The position numbers and the translations under genes were made by a program. A stretch of 64,000 nt of DNA. It comes from Lepidodermella squamata (lineage: Eukaryota; Gastrotricha). Below are positions 1-11,683 of this stretch, piece after piece (the stretch's first letter is position 1; each line of letters begins with the position of its first letter). The notes beneath the pieces are model-generated. The model saw only the letters and a list, made by a program, of their open reading frames with translations, did no database searches and was not told the DNA's origin. The DNA lies in the NCBI GenBank assembly GCA_047495785.1, contig JBLDXI010000009.1, forward strand, positions 3,782,001 through 3,846,000. The letters are read 5' to 3'.

Positions 1-2534
1 GCCGACGCGGCGCCAGGCTTCCAAAAAACCGGCTGCGTTGGCAACCAGCGATAATTAAAAGTGCTTCTGCCGTTTTTATTGCAATGATAATTATACTATG
101 AATAAATATTTATGGCTTTTGATGAAGCGAGGCTTTTCGCCCGTTACACAGGTGTGTTATCAGATCACGGCAAAGTGATTGATGGTGTTATACTGTCGAT
201 AATTGCAATTTATTGCGGCGATTTTTACAACAATACACCTAGAGTTTTGTTTATGTGTTATTATTATCATCACTGATGGCAAGGCCGGGGAGCTGTTGTA
301 GGCTACGTGTTATAAATTACCCAGGTACATGGTACATTAAAAATCGCGCGCTTCGGTGTGTTCTCATTTAACATCATTTTCGCCGGCTTCCTCGCATAAG
401 TAGCGTTCAATCAGAATTTTCTACTTGGTTTTTGGTCGGAAACCCACGTTTCGTTTTTAATCGTTGGCGGTGGGTCATTGGGATGTCCATCTACACGAAT
501 AGGAGCAGTCGATTGCACGACGAGTTCTCCCTACTGTTAGCCGAAGAGCCTCGTGAAACCATACAGGTGAGCCAAAATCGCAATGTTATTTTTGTAATTA
601 TTTCACGAGCAAAATCCGCATATTCCGCTATTTGCAACTTTTGCACATTTTCAGTCGTAACATGTCGGAACGTATCGCTACTAGGGTGGTTAGTTTTTAT
701 TCAGTTTCCATGAACGTCCGGTCAAGACATGCCTAAAAGTTTCTGCTTTTAGTCCGATTCTTTTTTCGAAGAATCTGGTTTTGTTCAACTTCGGCCAGGT
801 TTCTTGGTCATTTATAATAGAAACTGTCGACGAGTAGCATTAATTTGAGGCCATGAACTCTCACTGACAAAAAATGAAGCTACATCGTGGATTACTTCGG
901 CGTTTGGCCTTTCAAAAATTGAAGGTAACAAGCCAAAAACCCAATGAGCGGAACCCCTAGCTCAAGAACGCATTTCCGCATTTCCAGACAGGAGATGACA
1001 GGTATAAGGGAAAAATTTGGAATTTTGTATTTTCGATAGAATTTCGGTCAATGCTCATCGGAATCCGCGTCTAATCAGAACGGAGTTCGTATTTTCAACT
1101 GGACCTTCCAGGGGTGCCCAACTCATTGGGTGTATGGGTGCCTTGCTACGTTCGATTTTTAATTGGTCAAAGTCACCTAATTCCAATCCCAATATTTCAC
1201 GGTAATAATAGCGAAGAAATTAAATCACCATCATCTAGCTTGAAAGCAGATTTTGTGATGAAATCCCAGTAGAGGAATTTTTCTCGGCACTCTGTTCACT
1301 GAGAAATTCCTAGAAAAATTCAGCTCTATTTTGGGTTCTAAAAAGTCATTATCATTTCGGTCGTCAGTTGTTTGTTTCTCAATTTAACAATTTTACCAAC
1401 TTATCCAAGCGTCAATTTATCAAATTATCAATTACTTTCTTCTCAATTTGCGAGTTGGGAATAGAAAAAATGGTACCTAATAAATGCATTGGAGATGGTA
1501 AGAAATTATCGATCTTTTGGAAAAATGAGAAAAATCAGCGCTCTTCTGGCGATCGATTTTTCTGAATTGTTTATCCAGGAAAGTGTGCTCTTCGACCGCT
1601 TGCTTCGTTACAGTAACAGGAAACAGGAATCGAGGTCATATGACGTTCAAACCCAACGCGGAAACGTGAATGGCTGCGTGTTATTTGATAGAGCGTAGCT
1701 GCGATCATCGCAGGTGTGTACGCGATAGATTTTTCTGAACGGTGCAACGCTGCAATTATACCCGCTCTTCAAAACCGCTGCGTATATAGTAGGAATGCGA
1801 ACCAATAATAATTGTAACATACAGATAGGCATCGTTAATATATTACACGAGAAGCCGGTTTGTTAAAGATTTTTCGACACCGCCTGTAGTATTAGTCTTG
1901 TGTTGCGCGATTTCTTTTGCGTAGAAAGTGTTGTTGTTATTTTTTGCCGAGACAGCTCACGGTGCGCGAAAGCTGCAAATCGAGTCCAAGAAGACGTATA
2001 GCGCGGAGCTTTTACGCTCTACAACATGTATACGCATGCTATTTTGGCTTCGATGATAAAAGCCGGGTATCTGTTGGTGAGCGAAAAAGCTGGCCCGTTC
2101 TGATCAGCCGCCGCCGCTGAGGCGAACGCGCTTTCAGTAATATGGCAGCGCGCGTACTACGCTATAATATTATGCGATTATGAAATAAATAAATTGATCG
2201 CTGTTATGCCTGCTCAAGGCACAGCTCTTCGCTATATACACGTAGAGTATAGCGGCTTCAGAACTTGCTATGTAGTCGTGCAACATACTATACCTTGGTT
2301 ATACGGCTGATGCTGACCTCGTTGTAAATAAAACAAATATTATAGGAAGCCTCGGAATGAATTGTATGCTATAAAATCGCTCAAGGTAAGGAATGAGCTG
2401 AAACGAGCTTTCTACCTATACCTATAATGCGTAAAGGTGGTGTATAGGCAATTTCTGTTATAACACGAGCGAGAATCCCAGTTCGCATAAAAATCGTTCA
2501 TTTTTAACCGCCGAGTCCTTATTACCTTGGCGAA
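1..2534. other. Upstream intergenic region, no firm gene
   Basis: AT-rich DNA before the F-box gene. No open frame here has family resemblance or a consistent exon chain. The only coding-like element is a 28-codon ATG-to-donor stretch at 483-566, listed separately. The rest probably holds promoter and distal regulatory sequence for the F-box/LRR gene, but no specific site can be supported. Confidence 0.5.
483..566 (+). other. Possible alternative first coding exon of the F-box/LRR gene
   Basis: An ATG at 483 opens 28 codons (begins MSIYTNRSSRLHDEF, ends RETIQ) and ends exactly at a CAG/GTGAGC donor in phase 0. The second exon of the F-box gene (from 2667) also starts in phase 0, so this exon could replace the 2535-2606 first exon if a distal promoter is used. 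This is inference from phase and donor quality only; no family match supports the peptide. Confidence 0.25.
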
Positions 2535-5500
2535 ATGGATTTCAGCCAAATTGCCAAGGACGTCATGTTCTCGATGAGAGATGACGGCAACGATAAAGTC
2601 ATCAAGGTTTTAATTTTTATTAACAATTTTTAATCGATTTTCTCTGTATCAATCGATTTTTCACAGAAACGAATCGATAATTTGCAAGACGTTCTAATTT
2701 TGCGGTGTTTCTCATTTCTGCCGCATCGCGAGTTGTTCAACGTCGCCCTCGTTTGCCGCCGATGGCGAAATTTGGCCTACGACGGCCGGCTATGGGATAC
2801 CGTGTCACTTCGGCCCGAAAAAGGCGGCCTCAAAGTCAACAATATCGACACACTTGTACAGCTGATTGGCCTTAGATTCGGCCCGTATCTCCGGTACCTC
2901 GAACTGCCGTTCGAACTCGTCGTCGCCGAAGTTCTACACGAACTTGCTAACAAATGTCCCAACTTGCGGTTTGTTCGTGAACATTATAAGAATTTCGAAA
3001 AAATTGACTTTTTTTCAGGTATATTACTCTCGATTTTTCCAACGCTATGCAATTGCACGAATACAGCGATTTATACGCCTTTCCGAACAATTTGTACAGT
3101 CTTTGCATCTGCCTTTCCGAGGTTATTTTTATGGAGGGTTTCATGCGGCGCATCTATCACTGCCTCGGCTCTCTACAAGTTCTTCATTTGATCGGTAAAA
3201 TTTTACATTTATTTCATCACATTTTTTTAAGTATCAAATTCTGAATTTTTTTGACAAGTGAAATCAAGTGAAAAATCAGTAGAATTAACCCGAATTTTGC
3301 ATAAAATTATTAGCCGTTAAAATATAGATTTTTTATATCAATAATTGCAGACAAAAATTGAGTGCGCAAAAGTGAAAAAATTTCAGGTAATAAGGGCAGT
3401 GAGTTTTTATAGAGCTCCCTTGGCTGCTATTCGAAATAGACCTTGTGGCCATGCAATAATTCCTTGACGGTCTCGCAATACCGATTGCGATCTATCAGCG
3501 TCAGTGCATTCGACAGCGCCTTGCTGAGGATTCGATTTTCGAGTTCAGGCCCCGAATAGGCGAAAAAATCTGGCCCGTCATTTTGCCAGGCAAGAGGCCG
3601 CGGGCTGAGATAGTCGACTAGGGCTCGGGACAAGCGTTCGAGGTTAAAAGTGTTGGATAGACCTAACAATTCGTTAACTCGGCAGAACGGCTGGCCCTGG
3701 TCGTAGGCCCATAGGCGTTGTTCGTGTTGATCTCTCGCCATTTTTAGGGCTAGCAAAAAGTCTTCGCATCTCTTCAGCAAACCATCGACGCGGTACTCGT
3801 CGGCGAATTTAAGCAGGACGCGAACATTGGCGCCGTTGACCGGCTTCCACGGCGGGTAGATGCTTTGCAGAAATTCTAGGACGTCATCGAATTTTTTGTC
3901 CTTGAACGTGATGATGTTTTGTTTACGCTCGATAAAGTCGCCCGTTAGCATGGCCTTGAAAACGGGCGAAATTAGCACGAGCATAACACGGTGGGCGAAC
4001 AACCGCCGGCCGTCGACTTCAAGCACCAAATCGCTAACATCGTCCTGCTTGTCGAAAGTTGGCAATTCCAGGGCTGGATCGACTACAACTTCGGCTTGTT
4101 GTTGACTCTGCGGCGAGTTGGTGGCCGTATTTTGACCGCTGTTGTTGACATGCGGGTGTTCGATGCTGTGGTTATTCGCTGGAACTACAGCCACGGCTTG
4201 TTCCGCGGCGTTTGATAGCAGATGAAGAGTCCCAGGCGGGCTGCTTGAGTGGTTTGAAGAGCTGCCGGATGACTGGCGAGACCCGGGCCGGGGCGTTGAA
4301 ACTGTCGATGTTAGCGGGTATGGGGCTGGAGTTTCCATGACGGTGGTTCGGGCTTTGAGATAACTCGACGAGGTGGTGGAAAACGCCGATGATAACGACG
4401 AGTTCAACGAGCTGGAAGTCGAATTTCGGGCGTTGCTATTCGAGTTTAGGTAACTTGAAGTTGAGGCAGTCAACGAGTGCGAAGGCCTTGGCCGAATTAA
4501 ATTGTTGGTCTGTCCCAATAAAGTAAGAAATAGGATTAAACAATAATTTTTGCGAGATCGATTCTTACGAAATTACTTAAATTGAAATTTGAAATTTGAA
4601 TTTGGAATTGGAAAATTAAAATCTAGCCTGAGATTTTCTTTTCTTTTCATGGAGAAATCGAATTTACCTATGGCGAGTAGGAATAAGTGGAAAATTATTC
4701 GGAAACAATTTTATTGGAACGATTTGGGGCAACATCGGAACAAATTCACAGTGATCGAAAATTATAAAATAAAAATCCAGCTTAAATTTTCACTTTTCTC
4801 ATGAAGAAGTCAAATTTTTCCTATTTATCTTGTAGGAACAAGTAGAAATTTTGGCATAAAATTAGGAAGTTAAAAAGGAGGAAAATTGCGGAGTTTTGTG
4901 GAATTTTATCTCCTTTGTTATAGGAGGAAATGTCTCTTAAAATGTATTTTTCCGATAGAGAAAATATGTTAATAAGAAAGACTTCGGCCGATTCCATTCA
5001 GGTCTAAGTAGCTTCGGGCCATATTATGTTCTACAAATGTTCAGGTAGGGTTGAAAGACAGGTCGACCCGGTTTAATTCGTAAGGAAATGAGGTTAAATT
5101 AGGGCGCGAAAATTCAAGAAAACGCACCTGGCTAGTCGTTGTCGATGACGAAGATGAATTAAGGCGAAATGGCGTTGTTGTCTGTTGATTGGCCGCCTGG
5201 CTGCTATTGTTGTCGCTGTTGGCGGCCGCTGTCGGCATAGCTTACCTATTCACGGGTTATATTTATGTTATATATTCGTATAAAACCGCGCCCTCTATAA
5301 GCACAAGAAGAAGAAACAATGGCGCGATTATTACCTGGCACTTCAACGCTAGAAAAAGCTTCATTTGCTAACGCAGTGTTGTTTAAAGTTTTATGCCTAC
5401 ATAACGTCGCGAACGGTCGGCGATTTTCGGGTAATCTAATATACAGCTGCGGGCCTCGGCGATGAGTAGAAAAATTATTGATGAGCGGTGGGCTGACCTG

Positions 5501-7166
5501 CTCTGTGAATAGCATGTCACTTTTTCGAGCGGGACAGCACGCGCTAGCAATTGAAAGACTCTTCGTTCTTTTCTTATCACCTTGCCTCAATCAACGATTA
5601 GCAAAAAAGATAGTTACGTTTTCGTTGTGTATTCAAAAACAATTCAGACGCGGCTTTTGTTTATTAGCGGGTGTGATGAGCCGTAAATACCATTGAAAAA
5701 TTGTGCAGGAGACACATCGCCGCGCGCAAAATAATAATAAATAAAACGCCCCACCTACTTATTATATTATATTAGGTAGGGCAGTAGATCGCAATAAAAA
5801 GCGCCTAATCAAAATAAAAATTTAGGCCAAGTGGTCAATTGTCAATTGACAACGGCCCAATTAAAGTGACGGCAGGTCACTGGGCGACCGTCTATCAAAA
5901 AGACATGTAAAAATTATGGCGTATTCCCCTAATTGAAATTAAACAATAAAAAATAGAAACAAAATGTCACGGCAGTCACGTGGGAACGCGCCAAGAAATA
6001 TAATCATCAATAATTAATCAAATTTTGCCACAGGAAATTGAATAACACACAGCTTTGTTATTTTTAACAAAAAGGGACATTTGAATTGAGCGATGAAAAG
6101 GAGGAAGAAATCTATGAAGTTATCAACATCAGTAAAATTCGATCGCACACGCCTAACCTTCGCGTCGTCAACCTGTACGGCATAAATTTCGTCGAAGATA
6201 CGCACATTGAACTACTGGCCGGCAATTGCATCCATCTCGAATGCTTGTCCGTCAACTTTTGCCTCCGTGTGAAGGGCCGTTCTTTCAAAACGCTACTTGC
6301 GAAATGTAAAAAATTGCGGACGCTGCTGCTGCATCACTGCGTGCTTGACGAGCAGGCTATGATACAAACACCGTGGGAAAATTCGCAAATCGATGAGCTC
6401 GATTTGACCTCGACGGAGCTGGGCACTAATTGCCTGTTGGATATTCTCAATCGGATGCGGGGATTTCGCTATCTGGCCGTTGGCTATTCAGATTACTTTA
6501 ATGACAAGGTGTTGGATATGCTTATGACTCGTGGCAAGTTGGATAATATCGTCGCTATCGATGTGTCTCACACGCCGTTTTTAAGCGAAGATTGCTTATA
6601 CAAGTTCTGCCTTAAATACGGCCCCCAGATGCGAGGATTTATGGCTGCTGGCAAGCCTATGTTGGGTGAGAATTTCTGGATGAAAACTATCGCCCTCATG
6701 GCTCATATCAAGTAAGTTAATCGTGGTCTAATTATGCCTGTTATAATTTTGCGATCTCCAGAATATTGGTTTTGGGTACATCCTACGGGTGGTTCCTGGG
6801 CCTTAATGGCAAAATTCACGTCGACCAGATTGTTGACCAGTTGGCCCTAATGTGCCCATCTATTGAACGAATCGAGTTCCGCTGGGACCCGGATACGCTC
6901 AAATTCAGCGAGAAATCGGGAAAATCAATCGATCACTTACGGTATGATATTATTTTTCGGACTCGTTTATTTGCTCAACTATTTTGCTTCGCAGGATACG
7001 ATGCACCAAGCTGATATCGTTTACGCTACCCGATTGTCCTTACTATGAAATGGTCAGGTCGAATTTCGAGCGTACCGAGCGGCATAAAATCGTCCGTACT
7101 ACAACGAATTACACCACCCGCATGGCGCCGTTGCTGTCTCATTTCAAAGATTTGCGCTTTAATTGA
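2535..7166 (+). CDS. F-box/leucine-rich-repeat protein (SCF substrate adaptor)
   Basis: Six exons (2535-2606, 2667-2968, 3019-3194, 6075-6711, 6762-6941, 6995-7166) join in phase to 512 aa. Residues about 28-65 form an F-box: ILRCFSFLPHRELFNVALVC followed by RRW and a LW pair. The rest is a chain of degenerate leucine-rich repeats (for example NLRVVNLYGINF, LECLSVNFCLRVKG, IDELDLTSTELG). F-box proteins bind Skp1 and bring targets to SCF-type cullin-RING ubiquitin ligases; the LRRs would select the target. The chain ends HFKDLRFN-stop, which fits an ordinary C-terminus. Intron 3 (3195-6074) is far longer than the others and contains a whole antisense BTB gene. The acceptor of exon 4 (AAAAG at 6074) is weak but gives the only in-phase join. 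The closest named FBXL member could not be assigned. Confidence 0.85.
3427..5238 (-). CDS. BTB/POZ-domain protein, nested antisense in the F-box gene intron
   Basis: Two exons (complement 5128-5238 and 3427-4509) join in phase 0 to 397 aa. Residues 1 to about 170 are a low-complexity Ser/Thr/Asn/Gln-rich leader. A BTB fold follows from about residue 185: VSDLVLEVDGRRLFAHRVML, then LISPVFKAML and FDDVLEFLQSIYPP. BTB proteins commonly dimerise and can act as Cul3 ligase adaptors; no MATH, Kelch or BACK domain is obvious. The C-terminal about 110 residues resemble those of other nematode BTB proteins only in general form. The gene lies wholly inside intron 3 of the F-box/LRR gene on the other strand, so the two primary transcripts are antisense. 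The start at 5238 is the first ATG that reads into the conserved exon; further 5' exons cannot be excluded. Confidence 0.8.
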
Positions 7167-8407
7167 TTGCTTTTACCTGATCTATCCGGATTTTTTTTAT
7201 AACAAGAATCTTCAGATCCATCATAATATAATTATAACTTTATTATATCACTCATTTGCGCTGTGTTTCACGCTATTCTGGCAAATTGCCTTGCTTAAAA
7301 AACGATAGACTCTTGGTAAAAAGTTGCAACGACTATAGTTGATAATGAAATCAGACGATAGATGTGGTGGTGCTATCCAGAAATAATGCTGCAAATAAAG
7401 ATGTTGGTTTTCAAGATCATTCATTTTATTCCTTTTTTAAACTTGCACCTCAAAACTCGGAAGTTCGGGCGTTCATTCCATCGGAGTTTCACTTCTGGCG
7501 CCATAAATCACAGACTAATGTAACGAGGGGTAAATAATATTGACAACATTGGGTATCCGATAGTTAAAAATCAGCATTTGCTCAAAAAACTTTGAAATTT
7601 TAATAAGTGGTGGATTCCTGATTTTCTTGTGGATTCCGAACTTTTTATTCATACGTAGCAGAAATCCATTATATAACAGCACTGATTTGACGCCGAAAAG
7701 AAATGTGACAAGCATTCAGATCTTTGTTTTTTGTTTTTTTGGGTCGCTCTACCAGCTTTTTACCTTTTAAAATGGCTCCAGGTGCGCGCCAATGGGTCTC
7801 AATCTAATGAGACAACGATAAAGTGTAGAAAAATAGACCCCTCCAAGTGATCGCGTGCAATCTGGCCGATCTCCCGATTCTCTTAATTTTTATGCATGGA
7901 CTTTTTCCCCTAAGGTTCGGCTGCATGTCATCAAATGAAATGAAATGCGATGATACCTTCAATAATCCGGTTGGATGAGGCAGCGCCTCAAAGAACGGTT
8001 TGCATTTCATTTCAGTTCGCAGTAATCAACGGTCTGCTATTGCCGACATTGGACCACCATTTTCCACGTTCTTTGTCAAATTCCTCCTGCTTTCCAGAGT
8101 TAAGTTAATTTCATCTCATTTAAGACCAAAATGTACGGTTTTAGAACTTGTGCGATATATAATCCGGTTCCGTTTGATTTCAAGCTGGATCTTCATTAAA
8201 AATGGCTCAATTACCCAAACAGATGCTCAATAATTACTCCTCTTGGTAATAAACTGTGAATCTCAAAGTCTGATTAAAAAAACTGGATAAAAAGTGGGTG
8301 AAGCCTTGAAAGAGAAGCAACGCTCGTTTTATTACTGATTTCAACAGCGCCATTAGCAATATTCTCTCTACACAAAACGTTCTTCACAGGCAGCGACGAT
8401 GGTTTGT
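7167..8407. other. Intergenic between convergent F-box and RPL23 genes
   Basis: About 1.2 kb of AT-rich sequence between two convergent 3' ends. Short open frames show no family resemblance. It should contain the 3' UTRs of both neighbours. Nothing else is supported. Confidence 0.5.
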
Positions 8408-9108
8408 TTACGCAATCGAGCTGGCATTAGCAGCGATACGCGGCCACATGTCGGCGCACTCCTTCGCGACCGGGCCGGTGATGGCAGAACCCTTCATTTC
8501 ACCCTTGTTGTTGACGATGACTCCAGCGGAATCTTCGAAGTAGATGAAGGTGCCGTCCTTCCTCCGGAAAGACTTGCGCTGACGAACGACGACGCCCTAT
8601 AATCACAACAAAATTCATTTTAATTTCAGTTTTTTCAGGTTGCAATTTCAACGGAATTCGGGCCTAATTCGGACCATTTGAAAAATCACATTGACTAAAT
8701 ATTTCCGAAAAATTTATAATTTTTGGATACACAAATTTTATAAAAAAAAATGTGCGTGATTTTAAATTTTTTAAATTTGATTATAATGAATTTTGAATGG
8801 GTATCAAACTTCTAGATGGAATTTCGGGGAAATTTTCGGGAATTACGTAAAATTGTGGAGGTTTATCGACTCACCTGCATGACCTTTTTCCTCAACTCGG
8901 GCTTGCCCTTCTTGACGGTGCAGACGACCATGTCGCCGGGGGCAGCAGCGGGCAACCTGTTCAGACGACCCTGGTAGCCCTTGACGGCGAAGATGAACAA
9001 GTTCTTGGCACCGGTGTTGTCCGCGCAGTTGACGACGGCGCCGACCGGCAGACCGAGCGACATGCGGAACTTACCACCACCAGAGCCACCACGACCGCGC
9101 TTAGTCAT
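8408..9108 (-). CDS. rpl-23: 60S ribosomal protein L23 (uL14)
   Basis: Exons complement(8875-9108) and complement(8408-8596) join in phase 0 to 140 aa, exactly the usual length of eukaryotic RPL23. The sequence is nearly unmistakable: starts [20 protein letters not shown], continues [20 protein letters not shown] and [14 protein letters not shown], and ends [17 protein letters not shown]. The protein sits on the 60S subunit interface. The intron is 278 nt. A TTTTTAG acceptor 29 nt before the ATG and only 132 bp to the NEMP1 stop upstream suggest that it is the downstream cistron of an operon with NEMP1 and perhaps STT3. Confidence 0.97.
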
Positions 9109-9137
9109 TTCGTGAGGATAATAGCTTAATAAAAAGC

Positions 9138-9146
9138 CTAAAAACA
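9138..9146 (-). promoter_or_regulatory. Candidate trans-splice acceptor of RPL23
   Basis: The minus strand reads TTTGTTTTTAG, ending 29 nt before the ATG. It lies in the 132-bp gap after the NEMP1 stop, with no room for a conventional promoter. Inferred as an SL acceptor; an ordinary 5' UTR intron is the alternative. Confidence 0.45.
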
Positions 9147-9240
9147 AATAACAAAAAATCCACCTTAAACATGCGAAAATTTCAAATTCAAGTAAAAACA
9201 CGGGTAACAAAGACTAGTAAGTAATAGCTAAGAAAACAGA

Positions 9241-11155
9241 TCAGGAATCGTCGTCGTCGCTTAAGACTTCCTCTTCATCTGGGTCAAGCTGAAGAGGCGA
9301 GTCCGAGTCGCTTTCTTCGTCCAGAAGAATGTCGTCATCGTCATCGTTAACACCATTGAAATGAAACGAATTCGCGCTATGCAAAAAGCCGTTGCCATTC
9401 GCGACTGGGGTCGTATGCGGGCTGACAAATTGAGCAAATTTAACCGGGTCTTTGAGCCGCTGCACCAGTTGCCACGGGTCGCAATCAGGGCTGTTGACGA
9501 ACGTGCGAAGTGAGTCCATGTGCCGGATCGTTTCTTCGCGGCCTTGTTGCTCGTATTCTTCCATCGTCAACAGTTTTCGTTTGTAAGGCATGACTTTGTA
9601 CATGAGCAGACGGATTTTCAACGGGATGACCAGGTACTTCCGGTTTCGGTACAGCAAACACCCGAAAACAAAAAGAAGCGACATGTAAGGAACGTTGAAT
9701 GAACCGAACACCATTAGGGCAAGACCAAGGCCTTGTAGGAACCAACTAATGAGATTTTTCACGCGTTTCGAGCTCGGCGGGCCGTACCAGTAGGTCAGCG
9801 AGAAGCCAGCCACAGCCGCGATTGCGAAACAAATCGCTGCGATGTAGAGGTGGTCGGCGAGGAAATCGATCACACGCCGGGCCACGCCGACCCAAAGAGC
9901 TGAACTGCCCACAACTGTGACCATAACGATAAATGGCCGGCGCATCGGTAGGTAGCGGAATAAAATTATAAGTGCGATTAGCGCGAAAGAAAGAATGCCG
10001 AGGCCGGACCCGCTCAAATAGTAGAAAATATCGACTGAAACAAGGATCGGGGCAGCGAGGAACAACACAGCGCCGATTAACGTGAAAAATGCGAGGGTAG
10101 GTGAAACTGCGTGGACATGCAGCGTCGCGGTGTAGTCTTTACTCGATGAAACTGCGACGCAAGTCTTTTCGAAGGGCTGCAGCGGAACGGAAGGCGGGTT
10201 GATTGGGAAGAGCAGTCGATCGAGAGTTGAGTTCGTTGAACCACTCGCGCCGAACATCAGTCGAAGAGGCAGTTTCACGAAAAGTTGAGACATCCAGCTG
10301 ATGATTGGGGTCGAGTCGGTTAGAGCTCGCTGGTACTCGTTGAAGGCACCGACCGGCGAGTCGGATGTGAAATGTTGAAATTCATCTTTATCCGAAGAGA
10401 ACGGGGTCAAGGCAATGAATAGCTGTGAAAAATGGAAAAAGGTGAGAAAAATCAGAGCATACTCACAAATTTTTTTCAAATTCTTTAAAAGCCAGTGGAT
10501 CTAATTTAGTGGCTTGGGACTTTAAAAAATTCAGTTAATTGAGGAAAATTATTCCGATTTTTCCAGAAAATACTTACAATAACCTCAAATTTAAAACAGC
10601 CATGTTATTCGAGCAAATAATAACGTTTAAGGATGAGTATTGGAGCAATTTTTATCAAAATTTCGATCAGATTTTTTCATTTTTAAGTATTTTCTGACCA
10701 ACATGACAATGAAAAATGCGAAAAAATTAATCTCGTCAAATTTGACAAAATGTTGTATCAATTATATCCTACATTGTATTCACGATTAGGTGGTTCACAT
10801 TCAAATTTTTGTGTTATGTTTATTGGTTATCAAATTTCCCCTTTCCTTGAATTCTTAAATAATCATTCTGTGGAGCAATTTTCCTTCACAGAATATTATG
10901 GACTTCAAACATTGGTATGTTATATGAATAATTTCTTACCTCCGCTGTTCGCCAAACGTGCCAGGGTCTCGAGGGCTGGCCATCATGGCAGAAGATTTCA
11001 ACATTTTGCTTCGCAATTTCCGGCTCCGATTTGTTGATGTAAATGCCTTTGCCAGTTCTCAGCTGATAAACGTTCAAATCAAGAGTTTCTAGCGGTGAAA
11101 CCTGACTGAACAGAGCAAGTGTCAAGACAAGGGCAGCCAACCAACATCTGCTCAT
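9241..11155 (-). CDS. nemp-1: Nuclear envelope integral membrane protein (NEMP1/TMEM194 family)
   Basis: Exons complement(10940-11155) and complement(9241-10422) join in phase 0 to 465 aa. The start has a signal-like segment (WLAALVLTLALFSQVSPLET). The middle holds five to six hydrophobic helices (residues about 160-310, for example IFYYLSGSGLGILSFALIAL). The conserved TMEM194 stretch after them reads LLTMEEYEQQGREETIRHMD, then NSPDCDPWQLVQRL; the acidic, Asp/Ser-rich tail is also family-typical. NEMP1 proteins sit in the inner nuclear membrane and stiffen the nuclear envelope, especially in the germ line. The first intron (10423-10939, 517 nt) is long for the window. The ATG lies 8 nt after a T-rich AG acceptor, and the gene lies between STT3 and RPL23 on the same strand. 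Confidence 0.92.
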
Positions 11156-11163
11156 CTTAAAAT

Positions 11164-11176
11164 CTAAAAAAAAAAC
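11164..11176 (-). promoter_or_regulatory. Candidate trans-splice acceptor of NEMP1
   Basis: On the minus strand a run of T ending in AG stops 8 nt before the NEMP1 ATG. Such a short leader directly after a polypyrimidine-AG is typical of SL trans-spliced nematode mRNAs. Inferred from sequence only. Confidence 0.55.
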
Positions 11177-11683
11177 AGAATTTTATAATAATTTTTATCT
11201 CCGCTTGACGGCGCTCTTTTTCGGTTTACATTGAACGACAGATTTTACAAACACCAAAAACACAAAATGAAGACCAGAGACGAAGAAGAGAACGCTTATA
11301 TAATAGTTATAATAATAATATTAATAGTTTAGAAAATACAGAGACTATGGCCGATCAAATTGATTCCTCGAGTCATACACGACCACAACCGCTGAAAGAT
11401 GAAGGACTGTTCTTAAACAGAATGGAATAAAGACGAGCTACCGTAAATGTATGTGTGGCATTGCACGAAGTCGCTAATTGATAATGATTTGTTTGTTTTT
11501 AAAACCACAAGTCACAAAACATAAACATTCGCAAGAAGACAAGGCAAATGACAAGAATCAATAATTTTACAACGCAAATTACATCAGTCAGATTTGTGTA
11601 ATGAAGAGAGAAAAACCACTTTTACAAATACCATCATCACATCTTGGACAGCAGTCATTGTTGGTTATAATAGTTTGTTCGAG

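Noticed and set aside
5246-5590. A 114-codon open frame just 5' of the BTB gene on its strand
   Set aside because: Unbiased composition, no family features and no in-phase donor into the BTB exons; probably leader or promoter sequence.
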